From positions 1 to 20,699 of the forward strand of contig JAISKQ010000335.1 of assembly GCA_031260865.1 (NCBI GenBank): a stretch of DNA of 20,699 nucleotides, in the 5' to 3' direction. Positions within the stretch are counted from its first letter, which is position 1. Each line of letters opens with the position of its first letter. Shown here piece after piece: positions 6,972 through 15,270 of the stretch. A program made the position numbers and the translations under genes. The notes under the pieces were generated by a model, which ran no database searches, was not told the origin of the DNA, and worked only from the letters and a program-made list of their open reading frames with translations. This stretch comes from Prevotella sp. (GTDB lineage Bacteria > Bacteroidota > Bacteroidia > Bacteroidales > Dysgonomonadaceae).

Positions 6972-9008
6972 TTAATAAAATTTACCCTTTTCATCAAAGT
7001 CCCATGTCCTTACACATCTGAACCCTATAAATGAACGACCTTTATCTTGATATTCCACAGAACGATCTCCCGGTTTAATTGTTGAGTCTTTCCATGAACC
7101 ACCTTTTACAATTTTACGTTTTAATATTCTCGGATCTGCCTGAACCGCTCTGTAGCTGAAATCAGGATTAACCTCATCCGCCATACGATCCACCGACTCG
7201 GTAAATGTTGTTGTTGTCCATTCGGCTACATTACCTGCCATATCATAAAGTCCGAAACGGTTAGGCTGGAATGTGGCTACCGGAGATGTTAAATCTTTCA
7301 AGTCTTTAGACGCCCTATAATTAGCATGCGCTAAACCTTCGGTAGTATGAGTTTTGTTGGAATACCATGGATATGACATATCCGAGCGTCCGTTTCTAGC
7401 CGCAAATTCCCATTCTGCTTCGGTAGGCAAACGATAGCCTTGAAATCCTTTAATGTTACATTTTTTCTCTTTTATCTGACGATCGGTACGCCATGCGCAG
7501 TACGCTTCGGCTTGTTCCCAAGTAACGCCTACCACAGGAAAGTTATCATAAGCTTTATCATAAAAATATTTTTCAACGTAGTGCTCACTCTTCGCGTTCG
7601 CAAAGTCTGTCACCCAAGCCGTAACATCAGGATGAACATTTATTATATATGTATTTGTAAAGTCAACCTTATCGCCATGCGAAGTCCTGGATAAAGTTTC
7701 ACGGATAATATCGCCTCTTTCGTTTACATAAGCTGTATCTTTAGTGATAAAAATAGCATTAGCTATGCCTTCTTTTAGTTTACCAACGAACGCGTAATAA
7801 CTCCGAGAGTCAAACCAATCGTATTTATAATTTAATGATGAATCAGCTAAACCGCCTTTATCAGCCGCATAAGGATTCCCACTTAAATCGGTATCTGCAT
7901 AATCGCGAACCCAGTTCACAAACTCACGATATTGTTTGTTTGTAACTTCGGTTTCATCCATCCAGAAAGGACTTACGGCAACTAATTTACGAGGGACTTT
8001 ATCGCCCCACAGCGGATCAATACCTGTTCCTAACTCAATGTTACCACCTGGTACCAATACCATTTTATCACAAGCGCGCGCTATATTGTAAGGCAAAAGC
8101 AAACGTGTTTCAATAGCCGGATCAATGTATTTAGGTTCGCCGAATTTATACGTAACGCCTACTGTCGCCTGAGCCATGCCATTACTGTTCATATCACCTC
8201 TTTGACCATCGAACGAGTCGTCGATAAGAATCACACGACCTTCTGCAAACAGTTGCCAATTCCGGTTAAGGTTGAAGCCTAAATCCACACCTCCGCTACC
8301 GCCGATGAATGTTCCGACAAGATTACCTCTATGCGCCATACGTTGATATAGACCGACTCCAACAAATGGATTTACTTCAACTGTACGATCTGCTCTATAT
8401 CCGTTCAACGCGTTAAGCAAGTTCAATTTCACATCACCCGTGATACTAAAATAACGAAGATGCTGCATATAATAACTTTGATTCTGACCTTTAAATCCGT
8501 CTCTTATCGGACGCCATACCGGAAAGCCTGTATTATCAACAGGCATATATAAATAATCACCGCCATTTCCGTCTCCTAAATCTTCTTTCCAGCCCATATA
8601 ATCCCATGCCGGGTCTTTTGTTAACAACCTGGCTTCCGTACCGGTAGAACCTTGTTTCCACCATCGGGAATAAGTACCATTGTAGCCATCATTAAACCCA
8701 TGCAAACTACCACCTGAAAGCTGAGCGCGCAATGAGATTATATTACTCATCCGGCGACCGACTGAAAGCGTAGGAGCAAAGGTCAATCTACTCATAAATG
8801 AAGTTCTATTGCCGGGCACGCCATTATCATCTTCTCCCGCGTATATTTGCACACCTCCTCCAATAGATATAAACCATACCGGATCTTTCAATAAATATTC
8901 ATTACGTGAAGGGACTGAAGTCTTTTGTCTAGAACCTCCATTTTGCGCAAAGGAAACTATTGATACACATAGCAATAGTAGTGAAGTCAGTAAAGTCTTT
9001 TTGTTCAT
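6972..9008 (-). CDS. gldK: Type IX secretion system ring protein GldK/PorK fused to an N-terminal outer-membrane beta-barrel
   Basis: At 678 residues this is much longer than ordinary GldK/PorK lipoproteins (roughly 450–500). The C-terminal half (about 316–670) is the formylglycine-generating-enzyme/sulfatase-modifying-factor fold of GldK: MVLVPGGNIELGTG, FWMDETEVTNKQYREFVNW, FPVVGVTWEQAEAYCAWR, GYRLPTEAEWEFAARNG, YDMAGNVAEW, KGGSWKD, IGFRCVRTW. Residues about 43–290 instead read as eight amphipathic strands with Gly/aromatic alternation (for example WFISIGGGVQIYAG, VNPFVGVGLYQRM, QLFAEGRVILIDD, ATVGVTYKFG), like a small outer-membrane barrel. The signal peptide ends SFAQ with no Cys after it; Cys14 lies in the hydrophobic core without a lipobox, so lipid anchoring is not expected. 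It is the first gene of gldKLMN and has a promoter-like box upstream. No porP gene precedes it. That the barrel replaces the lipid anchor is inference. Confidence 0.92.
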   Translation of the reverse strand: MNKKTLLTSLLLLCVSIVSFAQNGGSRQKTSVPSRNEYLLKDPVWFISIGGGVQIYAGEDDNGVPGNRTSFMSRLTFAPTLSVGRRMSNIISLRAQLSGGSLHGFNDGYNGTYSRWWKQGSTGTEARLLTKDPAWDYMGWKEDLGDGNGGDYLYMPVDNTGFPVWRPIRDGFKGQNQSYYMQHLRYFSITGDVKLNLLNALNGYRADRTVEVNPFVGVGLYQRMAHRGNLVGTFIGGSGGVDLGFNLNRNWQLFAEGRVILIDDSFDGQRGDMNSNGMAQATVGVTYKFGEPKYIDPAIETRLLLPYNIARACDKMVLVPGGNIELGTGIDPLWGDKVPRKLVAVSPFWMDETEVTNKQYREFVNWVRDYADTDLSGNPYAADKGGLADSSLNYKYDWFDSRSYYAFVGKLKEGIANAIFITKDTAYVNERGDIIRETLSRTSHGDKVDFTNTYIINVHPDVTAWVTDFANAKSEHYVEKYFYDKAYDNFPVVGVTWEQAEAYCAWRTDRQIKEKKCNIKGFQGYRLPTEAEWEFAARNGRSDMSYPWYSNKTHTTEGLAHANYRASKDLKDLTSPVATFQPNRFGLYDMAGNVAEWTTTTFTESVDRMADEVNPDFSYRAVQADPRILKRKIVKGGSWKDSTIKPGDRSVEYQDKGRSFIGFRCVRTWDFDEKGKFY

Positions 9009-9048
9009 ATGTTTAGTATCAGTTATAGTAACTATGTATCGAATAGGG

Positions 9049-9056
9049 CAAAGATA
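9049..9056 (-). promoter_or_regulatory. -7 promoter box for the gldKLMN operon
   Basis: Read on the minus strand, TATCTTTG matches the Bacteroidetes -7 consensus TAnnTTTG exactly. It ends 40 bases upstream of the gldK ATG, giving a leader of about 30–35 bases. The -33 region is only A/T-rich, without a clear TTTG. The nifJ terminator lies further upstream, so an own promoter for gldK is needed here. Confidence 0.5.
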
Positions 9057-9117
9057 ATATATTTATTTTTAATTATTATTTATTTATGACGTAAATAATA
9101 ACAAAAAAAAGAATTTG

Positions 9118-9159
9118 AAAACAAAAAGAAGGAATTTCAATGAAAAATTCCTTCTTTTT
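9118..9159 (-). terminator. Terminator of nifJ
   Basis: A perfect 15-bp inverted repeat (9123–9137 with 9145–9159, arm AAAAAGAAGGAATTT, 7-base loop) begins 24 bases downstream of the nifJ stop. On the minus strand it ends in a T run, and another T-rich stretch follows. It separates nifJ from the gldK promoter. Confidence 0.82.
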
Positions 9160-9183
9160 AACATTACTTATTTAATTCTAATT

Positions 9184-12100
9184 CTACAATTCGGTTGTTT
9201 CATCAAATTTATCAAAATCGTTAGAAGCCGAACGGATATAGCTCTTATATCTCCACATCGCATTATCCTGTGCCGCTCTATACAATTCCGCGGCTTGTAC
9301 AGGATTTGATTTTTGAAGAGATGAATAACGAACTTCACCACCTAAAAATTCCTGAAATTTAGACCAATCCGGATCTTTACTGTCCATGACGAACGGATTC
9401 TTACCTTCTTCTTCCAACATTGGGTTGTAACGCCACAAATGCCAGTATCCGCAAGCGACTGCCGATTTTTCTTCATCCTGGGCATGCCCCATACCTCTCT
9501 TCAAGCCGTGACTGATACAAGGTGAATATGCAATAACCAACGATGGACCTTTATATTCTTCCGCTTCTTTTATCGCTTTCAAGCACTGTCCCTGATTTGC
9601 ACCCATTGCTATTTGCGCAACGTACACATATCCATAAGTCGTAGCTATCATACCAAGATCTTTCTTGCGAACCTTCTTGCCGGCGGCGGCAAATTTCGCA
9701 ACAGCTCCTATCGGAGTAGATTTAGAAGACTGACCTCCTGTATTTGAATATACTTCGGTATCCAAAACAAGAATATTTATATCCTCGCCTGAAGCGATCA
9801 CATGGTCGAGACCACCGAAACCTATATCATAAGCCCAACCGTCACCACCAAATATCCATATAGAACGCTTGATGAGATATTGCTTCAAAGAATATATTTC
9901 TTTGCAATAATCGCATCCGTCTTTCTCTACTTCTAATAAAGGTAAGATTTGAGCCTGAAGTTCTTTTGTCTTTTCAGCTTCATTTTTATTCTCGATCCAT
10001 TCTCGGAAAAGGGACTTGATCTCGGAAGAACATTTATCGCAATCTTGAGACTGTGTCATCAATTTCTCGATCCTGTTACGCATGGTAATATTAGCCAAAG
10101 CGTAGCCTAAACCATATTCCGCGTTGTCTTCAAATAATGAATTAGCCCAAGCCGGACCTTTTCCTTCTTCGTTTTTACGATATGGAGTAGCAGGCGCTGA
10201 ACCGCCGTAAATAGAGGTACAACCTGTGGCATTAGCTATCAACATGCGGTCGCCGAATAATTGAGTCACCAATTTAATATATGGTGTTTCTCCACAACCG
10301 GAACATGCTCCTGAGAACTCAAACAACGGAGTCGCGAATTGTGAATTTTTCACATTCAATTTGGTATCGACAAGGTGAGCCTTGCTTGCTACATTCTTGA
10401 CCATGAAATCCCAATTGTTTTGTTCAGGGAACTGAGATCCTATTTCAACCATCTTCAGAGCCGAATTACCTTTCTTACCCGGACAAATATCGGCGCAGTT
10501 ACCGCAACCAAGACAATCAAGGACATCCACCTGAATGCGGAATCCCATTCCATCAAATTGTTTACCCTGAGCCTTTAATAGCGTAAGATCGGCAGGAGCT
10601 TTTTCCTGTTCCACCGTATCCAGCACAAACGGACGGATAGTAGCGTGAGGACAAACATAAGCGCACTGATTACACTGTATGCAGTTTTCAGCATTCCATA
10701 CCGGAACGAACGCCGCCACACCACGTTTTTCATATTCGGTAGTACCATGATCCCAAGTACCATCTTCACGTCCGACAAACACAGATACAGGAAGATCGTA
10801 TCCGCGTTGCGCATTCACAGGACGCACTACTTTTTTGATAAATTCGGGAGCATCATCTTCCGCGGGTTTACCAACAACGATGTTAGCCCATTCTGCCGGA
10901 ACTTCAACTTTTTCCAGTTCTATACCACGATCTACGGCAGCGTTATTTTTCTTAATCACATCTTCGCCCTTACGTCCGTAAGACTTAATGATGAATTTCT
11001 TCATTTGCTCTACCGCAAGGTCGTAAGGTATCACATTTGATATTTTAAAGAACGCCGATTGGAGGATTGTATTGGTACGTCCGCCAAGTCCTATTTCCGT
11101 AGCGATCTTTGTCGCGTTTATTATATAGAAATTGATATTGTTTACTGCCAGGTATTTTTTTACATTATCGGGCAGATAATTACCAACTTCATCTTTGTCC
11201 CAAACAGAGTTTAACAAGAATGTGCCGTTTTTCTTCAAACCTTTGGTCACATCATACAGATGCAGGTATGCAGGAACGTGGCAAGCCACAAAGTTCGGCG
11301 TGTTTACCAAATATGTGGAACGGATAGGATTATCGCCGAAACGAAGGTGAGACGCTGTGAAACCTCCCGACTTCTTAGAATCGTAAGCGAAATATGCCTG
11401 ACAATATTTATCAGTGTTGTCTCCGATAATCTTCACTGTATTTTTGTTCGCGCCTACTGTTCCGTCAGAACCTAATCCATAAAATTTAGCTTCATAAGTA
11501 GTATCATCCACCGAAACTTCTTCTTTCTGAGGAAGAGACTTAAATGTGACGTCGTCCACTATACCGATTGTAAAATCGTTCTTTGGCAAGTTCATCGCCA
11601 AGTTTTCATAAACAGACATGATTTGCGCCGGCGTCGTATCTTTTGACGAAAGTCCGTAGATACCGCCAACAATCGTAGGAGCATCGGCTTTTCCGAAGAA
11701 ACAGTTTTTCACATCCATATATAAAGGCTGTCCGAGCGCGCCCGGTTCTTTTGTACGGTCGAGAACAGCGATTCTTTTAGCGGTTTTAGGCACCGCGCTA
11801 AGGAATGCTTCAGCCTTGAACGGACGGAACAAGTGAACAGCCACAAGACCTACTTTTTCACCTTTAGCATTCAGGAAGTCGATAGTTTCCTTGATAGCTT
11901 CCGTTACCGATCCCATAGCGATAATCACACGGTCGGCGTCTTCCGCTCCGTAATAATCGAACAAGCCATATTTACGACCTGTGATCTTGGTTATTTCAGC
12001 TAAATATTTTTCTACTATTTCGGGTACTGCCGCATGGAATTTATTAGCCGCTTCGCGAGATTGAAAATAAATATCATCATTCTGAGCCGTACCGCGAGTC

Positions 12101-12747
12101 ACAGGGTTTTCAGGATTCAAGGCTTTGTCGCGGAATGCCTGAAGGGCTTTCTGATTGACAAGCGGAATCAAGTCTTCCTGACTTATTTCTTCTATTTTCT
12201 GTATTTCATGAGAGGTTCTAAACCCGTCAAAAATATTCATAAAAGGAATGCGAGCCTCAAGAGTTGCTAAATGAGGCACAGCCGATAAGTCCATCACTTC
12301 TTGTACCGAACCGGAGAAGAACATGGCAAAACCTGTTTGACGGGCAGCCATCACATCCTGATGATCTCCGAAAATAGATAACGCCTGAGCCGCGATAGCC
12401 CGTGCCGACACATGAAATACACATGGAAGTAGTTCTCCTGCGATTTTATACATATTAGGAATCATCAACAACAAGCCCTGCGAAGCAGTATATGTCGTTG
12501 TCAACGCTCCTGCCTGCAACGACCCGTGAACCGCTCCCGCTGCGCCGGCTTCCGACTGCATTTCTTGCACTCTGATTGTTTCGCCGAAGATGTTTTTACG
12601 TCCGGCGGCTGCCCATTCATCAACATATTCTGCCATTGTTGAAGATGGTGTGATGGGGTAAATAGAGGCGACTTCGCTGAACATATATGAAATATGCGCC
12701 GCTGCCTGATTACCATCACATGTAAGGAATTTTTTTTGTTTAGCCAT
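9184..12747 (-). CDS. nifJ: Pyruvate:ferredoxin (flavodoxin) oxidoreductase, single-chain
   Basis: At 1187 residues this is the full length of the homodimeric enzyme. It oxidises pyruvate with CoA to acetyl-CoA and CO2, reducing ferredoxin or flavodoxin. Domains in order: N-terminal TPP/pyrimidine domain (ITPSSTMAEYVDEWAA near residue 32), gamma and CoA domains, a two-cluster ferredoxin domain (CIQCNQCAYVCPH at about 688 and CLGCGNCADICPG at about 740), and the pyrophosphate-binding domain with GGDGWAYDIGFGG near 966 and NTGGQSS. Extra cysteines for the third [4Fe-4S] cluster are present (CSGCGE near 813, NATGCTS, and a late Cys in YSPCISHG). All expected motifs look intact. It lies 89 bases downstream of the ATPase gene and ends at a strong hairpin. 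This enzyme points to anaerobic metabolism. Confidence 0.98.
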   Translation of the reverse strand: MAKQKKFLTCDGNQAAAHISYMFSEVASIYPITPSSTMAEYVDEWAAAGRKNIFGETIRVQEMQSEAGAAGAVHGSLQAGALTTTYTASQGLLLMIPNMYKIAGELLPCVFHVSARAIAAQALSIFGDHQDVMAARQTGFAMFFSGSVQEVMDLSAVPHLATLEARIPFMNIFDGFRTSHEIQKIEEISQEDLIPLVNQKALQAFRDKALNPENPVTRGTAQNDDIYFQSREAANKFHAAVPEIVEKYLAEITKITGRKYGLFDYYGAEDADRVIIAMGSVTEAIKETIDFLNAKGEKVGLVAVHLFRPFKAEAFLSAVPKTAKRIAVLDRTKEPGALGQPLYMDVKNCFFGKADAPTIVGGIYGLSSKDTTPAQIMSVYENLAMNLPKNDFTIGIVDDVTFKSLPQKEEVSVDDTTYEAKFYGLGSDGTVGANKNTVKIIGDNTDKYCQAYFAYDSKKSGGFTASHLRFGDNPIRSTYLVNTPNFVACHVPAYLHLYDVTKGLKKNGTFLLNSVWDKDEVGNYLPDNVKKYLAVNNINFYIINATKIATEIGLGGRTNTILQSAFFKISNVIPYDLAVEQMKKFIIKSYGRKGEDVIKKNNAAVDRGIELEKVEVPAEWANIVVGKPAEDDAPEFIKKVVRPVNAQRGYDLPVSVFVGREDGTWDHGTTEYEKRGVAAFVPVWNAENCIQCNQCAYVCPHATIRPFVLDTVEQEKAPADLTLLKAQGKQFDGMGFRIQVDVLDCLGCGNCADICPGKKGNSALKMVEIGSQFPEQNNWDFMVKNVASKAHLVDTKLNVKNSQFATPLFEFSGACSGCGETPYIKLVTQLFGDRMLIANATGCTSIYGGSAPATPYRKNEEGKGPAWANSLFEDNAEYGLGYALANITMRNRIEKLMTQSQDCDKCSSEIKSLFREWIENKNEAEKTKELQAQILPLLEVEKDGCDYCKEIYSLKQYLIKRSIWIFGGDGWAYDIGFGGLDHVIASGEDINILVLDTEVYSNTGGQSSKSTPIGAVAKFAAAGKKVRKKDLGMIATTYGYVYVAQIAMGANQGQCLKAIKEAEEYKGPSLVIAYSPCISHGLKRGMGHAQDEEKSAVACGYWHLWRYNPMLEEEGKNPFVMDSKDPDWSKFQEFLGGEVRYSSLQKSNPVQAAELYRAAQDNAMWRYKSYIRSASNDFDKFDETTEL

Positions 12748-12796
12748 ACTTTTGTAATAGTTGATTATTTTTAGTTTACATTTATTTATCTGGGTC

Positions 12797-12825
12797 GAGC
12801 CGACGTTTTTTTCGATCGCCGGCTC
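12797..12825 (-). terminator. GC-rich hairpin between the ATPase gene and nifJ
   Basis: A nine-pair stem (12797–12805 with 12817–12825; GAGCCGGCG with CGTCGGCTC on the minus strand, one G·U) has an A-rich loop. It starts 12 bases after the ATPase stop and stands out in an AT-rich spacer. No U tract follows on the minus strand, so it could be a 3'-end processing stem or a nifJ leader element rather than a true terminator. Confidence 0.45.
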
Positions 12826-12836
12826 TGTTTATATTA

Positions 12837-14030
12837 TTAATACAGAAAGCCGAATAGCCAAAGGGGAATAACATTCTTATCACCTTTTTCTATGTTCGCC
12901 ACGGCATAAAATAAATCCGGCTTGCTCTTGCTCTTCGCTTTCTGTCCTTCTACTTTAAATTTATATTTTTCTTCATTATTTTCCACGATGAACATCCCGT
13001 TTTTCGAGCCTTTCTTCAATCGGCAATCGCTATGGTGTAGCTGATTGTAGAAAAAAGTTTCACGCAATTCCTGATCATTCACATCTGTTATTTTCAAAGG
13101 AAATATCAAATTTGTATTGTGCATATATACCAAATCGGGCTTTTTAGGAAATTCCTCGCCTTCACTATATAGCATATTTATAAGCCTGGCACTCCTTAAA
13201 TACTCCAAATAGTTTGTGACTGTAGCCCTGGATATTTCACAATCAATACTGAGTTGACTTATGTTTGGCTTTCCGGGCGCTGACAGAGACAACAAATATA
13301 ATAACTTCCTCAGTTTTGGTAAATATGACATCTCAATTTGCTTGATAGATAAAACATCTACTTCCAACATCATGTTTACCGTTTTAAGCAAATTTTCCGA
13401 AAAATTCCTTTTTTCGAGGAAAAAAGGATAATAACCATGGTGCATATATCCCCACAAATGATCGAGCGGGTTTATTTTAGCACAAATAGTTTCGGTTATC
13501 TGTCGATGGTTTTTCAAGATTTCGTCGAAAGTGTAGGACTCAAAATCTTTTCCAAACTGGATATTCAGAAATTCCCTGTATGAAAATCCCCGCAGGTTAT
13601 ATACGGATACGACAGACGCCAGTTCCGCGTCTTCGCCAAGTTTATTCACCGTAGAACCTGTAAAAATTATTTTCAACTGCGGAAAGCGTTCATAACATTC
13701 CCTCAGTTCTTTTGACCACCCCGGATATTTAAAAACCTGGTCAAGCAACAAAGTCTTTCCACCCCTGTCCACAAACTCTTTTGCAAAACTGGTGATTGTC
13801 CTGACCGTAAAATAAAACTGGTTCATATTGATATACAAACAGTCTCGCCTGTCCAAATCAAAGAACTCCTTGGCGTATTGCAACAAGAACGTCGTCTTGC
13901 CTACGCCCCTCGTCCCCTTTATACCAATCAAGCGATGCGACCAGTCAATCTGCTTCATTAACAGCCTGGGGATTACACCTTCAAACAGATGTTCTACTAA
14001 ATACCTATGTGTCCGAAAAAAAGATTCCAC
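12837..14030 (-). CDS. AAA-type ATPase with DUF4143-like C-terminus; unusual Walker B
   Basis: This 397-residue protein belongs to the widespread Bacteroidota family of stand-alone ATP-binding proteins. It has Walker A GTRGVGKTT (residues 39–47), a sensor-like IIFTGSTVNKL (about 125–135), a helix-turn-helix-like region near SQLSIDCEISRATVTNYLEYL (about 264–284) and the characteristic C-terminus IPLWLFGFLY. The start is GTG at 14030, directly after an in-frame TAA. It is preferred over Met25 because the residues before MKQIDW are expected upstream of the P-loop. Two features are odd. Walker B reads LLLDQVFKYPGW, with Gln98 where this family usually has the catalytic Glu. The segment after the sensor reads ELASVVSVY, where relatives typically have an Arg pair (LSRR). 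It may bind ATP but hydrolyse it poorly. Its cellular role is unknown. Confidence 0.88.
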   Translation of the reverse strand: MESFFRTHRYLVEHLFEGVIPRLLMKQIDWSHRLIGIKGTRGVGKTTFLLQYAKEFFDLDRRDCLYINMNQFYFTVRTITSFAKEFVDRGGKTLLLDQVFKYPGWSKELRECYERFPQLKIIFTGSTVNKLGEDAELASVVSVYNLRGFSYREFLNIQFGKDFESYTFDEILKNHRQITETICAKINPLDHLWGYMHHGYYPFFLEKRNFSENLLKTVNMMLEVDVLSIKQIEMSYLPKLRKLLYLLSLSAPGKPNISQLSIDCEISRATVTNYLEYLRSARLINMLYSEGEEFPKKPDLVYMHNTNLIFPLKITDVNDQELRETFFYNQLHHSDCRLKKGSKNGMFIVENNEEKYKFKVEGQKAKSKSKPDLFYAVANIEKGDKNVIPLWLFGFLY

Positions 14031-14308
14031 TTAATATTCTTTAAGGTCGCAGACCCTATTTATATTATGAGTTATAAATTATAAATTCTTCATTACTTAA
14101 AATCTGACGAAGATAACTTATTTTTACATCATTGCAAAGTCCAGTTAGCAATTTTAATCATTTTTCTATAAACCGGAGATAAAAAAGAGAGAATCACCTC
14201 CCTTTTTAGGTAAATAGTGAGCGGAAAACAGCCGTTATTAGCCTTTAACTAATGGGCTTTAACTTTCGCCGCTTCGCGAAACTCCCTTTGAGATTTTATT
14301 AGAGGTGA
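14031..14308. other. Intergenic gap with hairpins and a weak word repeat; no gene seen
   Basis: This 278-base spacer lies between the solute-binding gene and the ATPase. It contains GTTATAA/ATTATAA heptamers (14071–14084) resembling the word arrays elsewhere. A small perfect hairpin TTTCGC/GCGAAA lies at 14264–14281. A 9-bp inverted repeat AATCACCTC/GAGGTGATT (14192–14200 with 14302–14310) has its right arm overlapping the stop codon of the solute-binding gene. The bracketed 119 bases could fold into a 3'-end structure or be a small degenerate mobile repeat. I see no convincing ORF or promoter. Confidence 0.5.
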
Positions 14309-15121
14309 TTACTTGTAATATTTCTTATAAATGGCATCATACGCCTTTGTCTCTTTCATCCGCTTAATATATACGTTCAATGAATCCAACAAAGCGGGAG
14401 AATCTTTCCGTACAGCCCACGCCTCCAAATGAGTGAATCCTATAAAGGTGGAATAGTCGATTTCCGACAATGTCTTAGCCACATTGGCGGCGGCTTTCTC
14501 ATCGCATACGGCAAAATCAATGTCTTTCGAGGCAACCATCATAGCCAATTGCTCCGGTCCATAGGTAGGATCTTCTTTGACATATATGGTATCGCCGATT
14601 TCGTGCGACAGGTTCTGAATCCGCAATATCACCGGGGATTTAAAAGGAACATAGAGCGTCTTCTTGGCTAAATCCAGATGGCTTCGTATAGGATTGACTC
14701 CATCGTTATATTCTTTCTTGCGCTGTATCAAAACCTGCCTGTTCTGCGCAACAGGCTCGGTGAAATTGATGGAATCCCTCAATGCCGAAGTAATAGGAAT
14801 ATTGCGGGCTACAATATCGTATTTGCCCTGCTCCAGGTCTTCGATACTCTTTTCCAAACTTGCCTCCAATTGAATATCCGTCTTGAAAGGAATATATGAT
14901 TTCAGCAATTGTATAAGGTCATGGTTAAAGCCGGCGATAGTATCGCCTGAAACAAAGTATCCAACAGAATTATAATCGGTTACTATACGTAACACGCCGT
15001 CCGCCTCTATTTGAGCGTAATCGTGAATATGTTCATCGACCGCGTGTTTACGCATATAGAGCCAAACCACTATCAAAATAACGACGATAACCGGAATTGA
15101 AAGGAAGCTTTTAGTTTTCAT
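14309..15121 (-). CDS. Membrane-anchored periplasmic solute-binding protein (SBP_bac_3 family)
   Basis: A 270-residue protein. An N-terminal hydrophobic segment (about residues 5–23) followed by R-K-H lacks a cleavage or lipobox motif, so it is probably an uncleaved inner-membrane anchor. The rest is one family-3 solute-binding domain, also known as the N-terminal domain of MltF: GVLRIVTDYNSVGYFV, then IAGFNHDLIQLL, then LEQGKYDIVARNIPIT with LRDSINFTEPV, then SKDIDFAVCDEKAAA. The Arg that usually contacts a ligand carboxylate (in T-x-x-x-R before the I-N-F-T-E-P strand) is kept. There is no lytic transglycosylase domain, and no ABC permease or ATPase gene nearby. It may therefore act as a sensor or scavenging partner of the porin encoded 149 bases upstream. 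The ligand is unknown. Confidence 0.85.
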   Translation of the reverse strand: MKTKSFLSIPVIVVILIVVWLYMRKHAVDEHIHDYAQIEADGVLRIVTDYNSVGYFVSGDTIAGFNHDLIQLLKSYIPFKTDIQLEASLEKSIEDLEQGKYDIVARNIPITSALRDSINFTEPVAQNRQVLIQRKKEYNDGVNPIRSHLDLAKKTLYVPFKSPVILRIQNLSHEIGDTIYVKEDPTYGPEQLAMMVASKDIDFAVCDEKAAANVAKTLSEIDYSTFIGFTHLEAWAVRKDSPALLDSLNVYIKRMKETKAYDAIYKKYYK

Positions 15122-15136
15122 TGCTATGTTAAATTA

Positions 15137-15249
15137 GTTACGAGTTACAAGTTACAAGTTACAAGAAATTTAAGAATTTTTCATCTTTAGTCCTTCATTG
15201 TTTACCGCTTAGCCCGTTAGAGTTCTATTTCACAAGAGTTCAAGTTTCC
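15137..15249. repeat. Heptamer and octamer word array between porin and solute-binding genes
   Basis: Four tandem heptamers, GTTACGA and then three GTTACAA, run from 15137 to 15164. About 50 bases later, phased 8-bp words appear, including GAGTTCTA (near 15218) and GAGTTCAA (near 15234). These are the same words as at 1916–1992 and 17562–17821. No ORF, promoter consensus or strong hairpin is seen in this 149-base spacer. Confidence 0.65.
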
Positions 15250-15270
15250 TCGCTTTTAGCTAATGACTAC

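Noticed and set aside
10645..11040. Open frames inside nifJ on the opposite strand (for example 131 residues here)
   Set aside because: The nifJ frame is full length with all cofactor motifs. The antisense frames show no domain pattern.
13828..14034. Alternative downstream start (Met25) for the AAA-type ATPase
   Set aside because: The residues before Met25 fit the expected region ahead of the P-loop, so the GTG start at 14030 is preferred, although the GTG directly after a stop is unusual.
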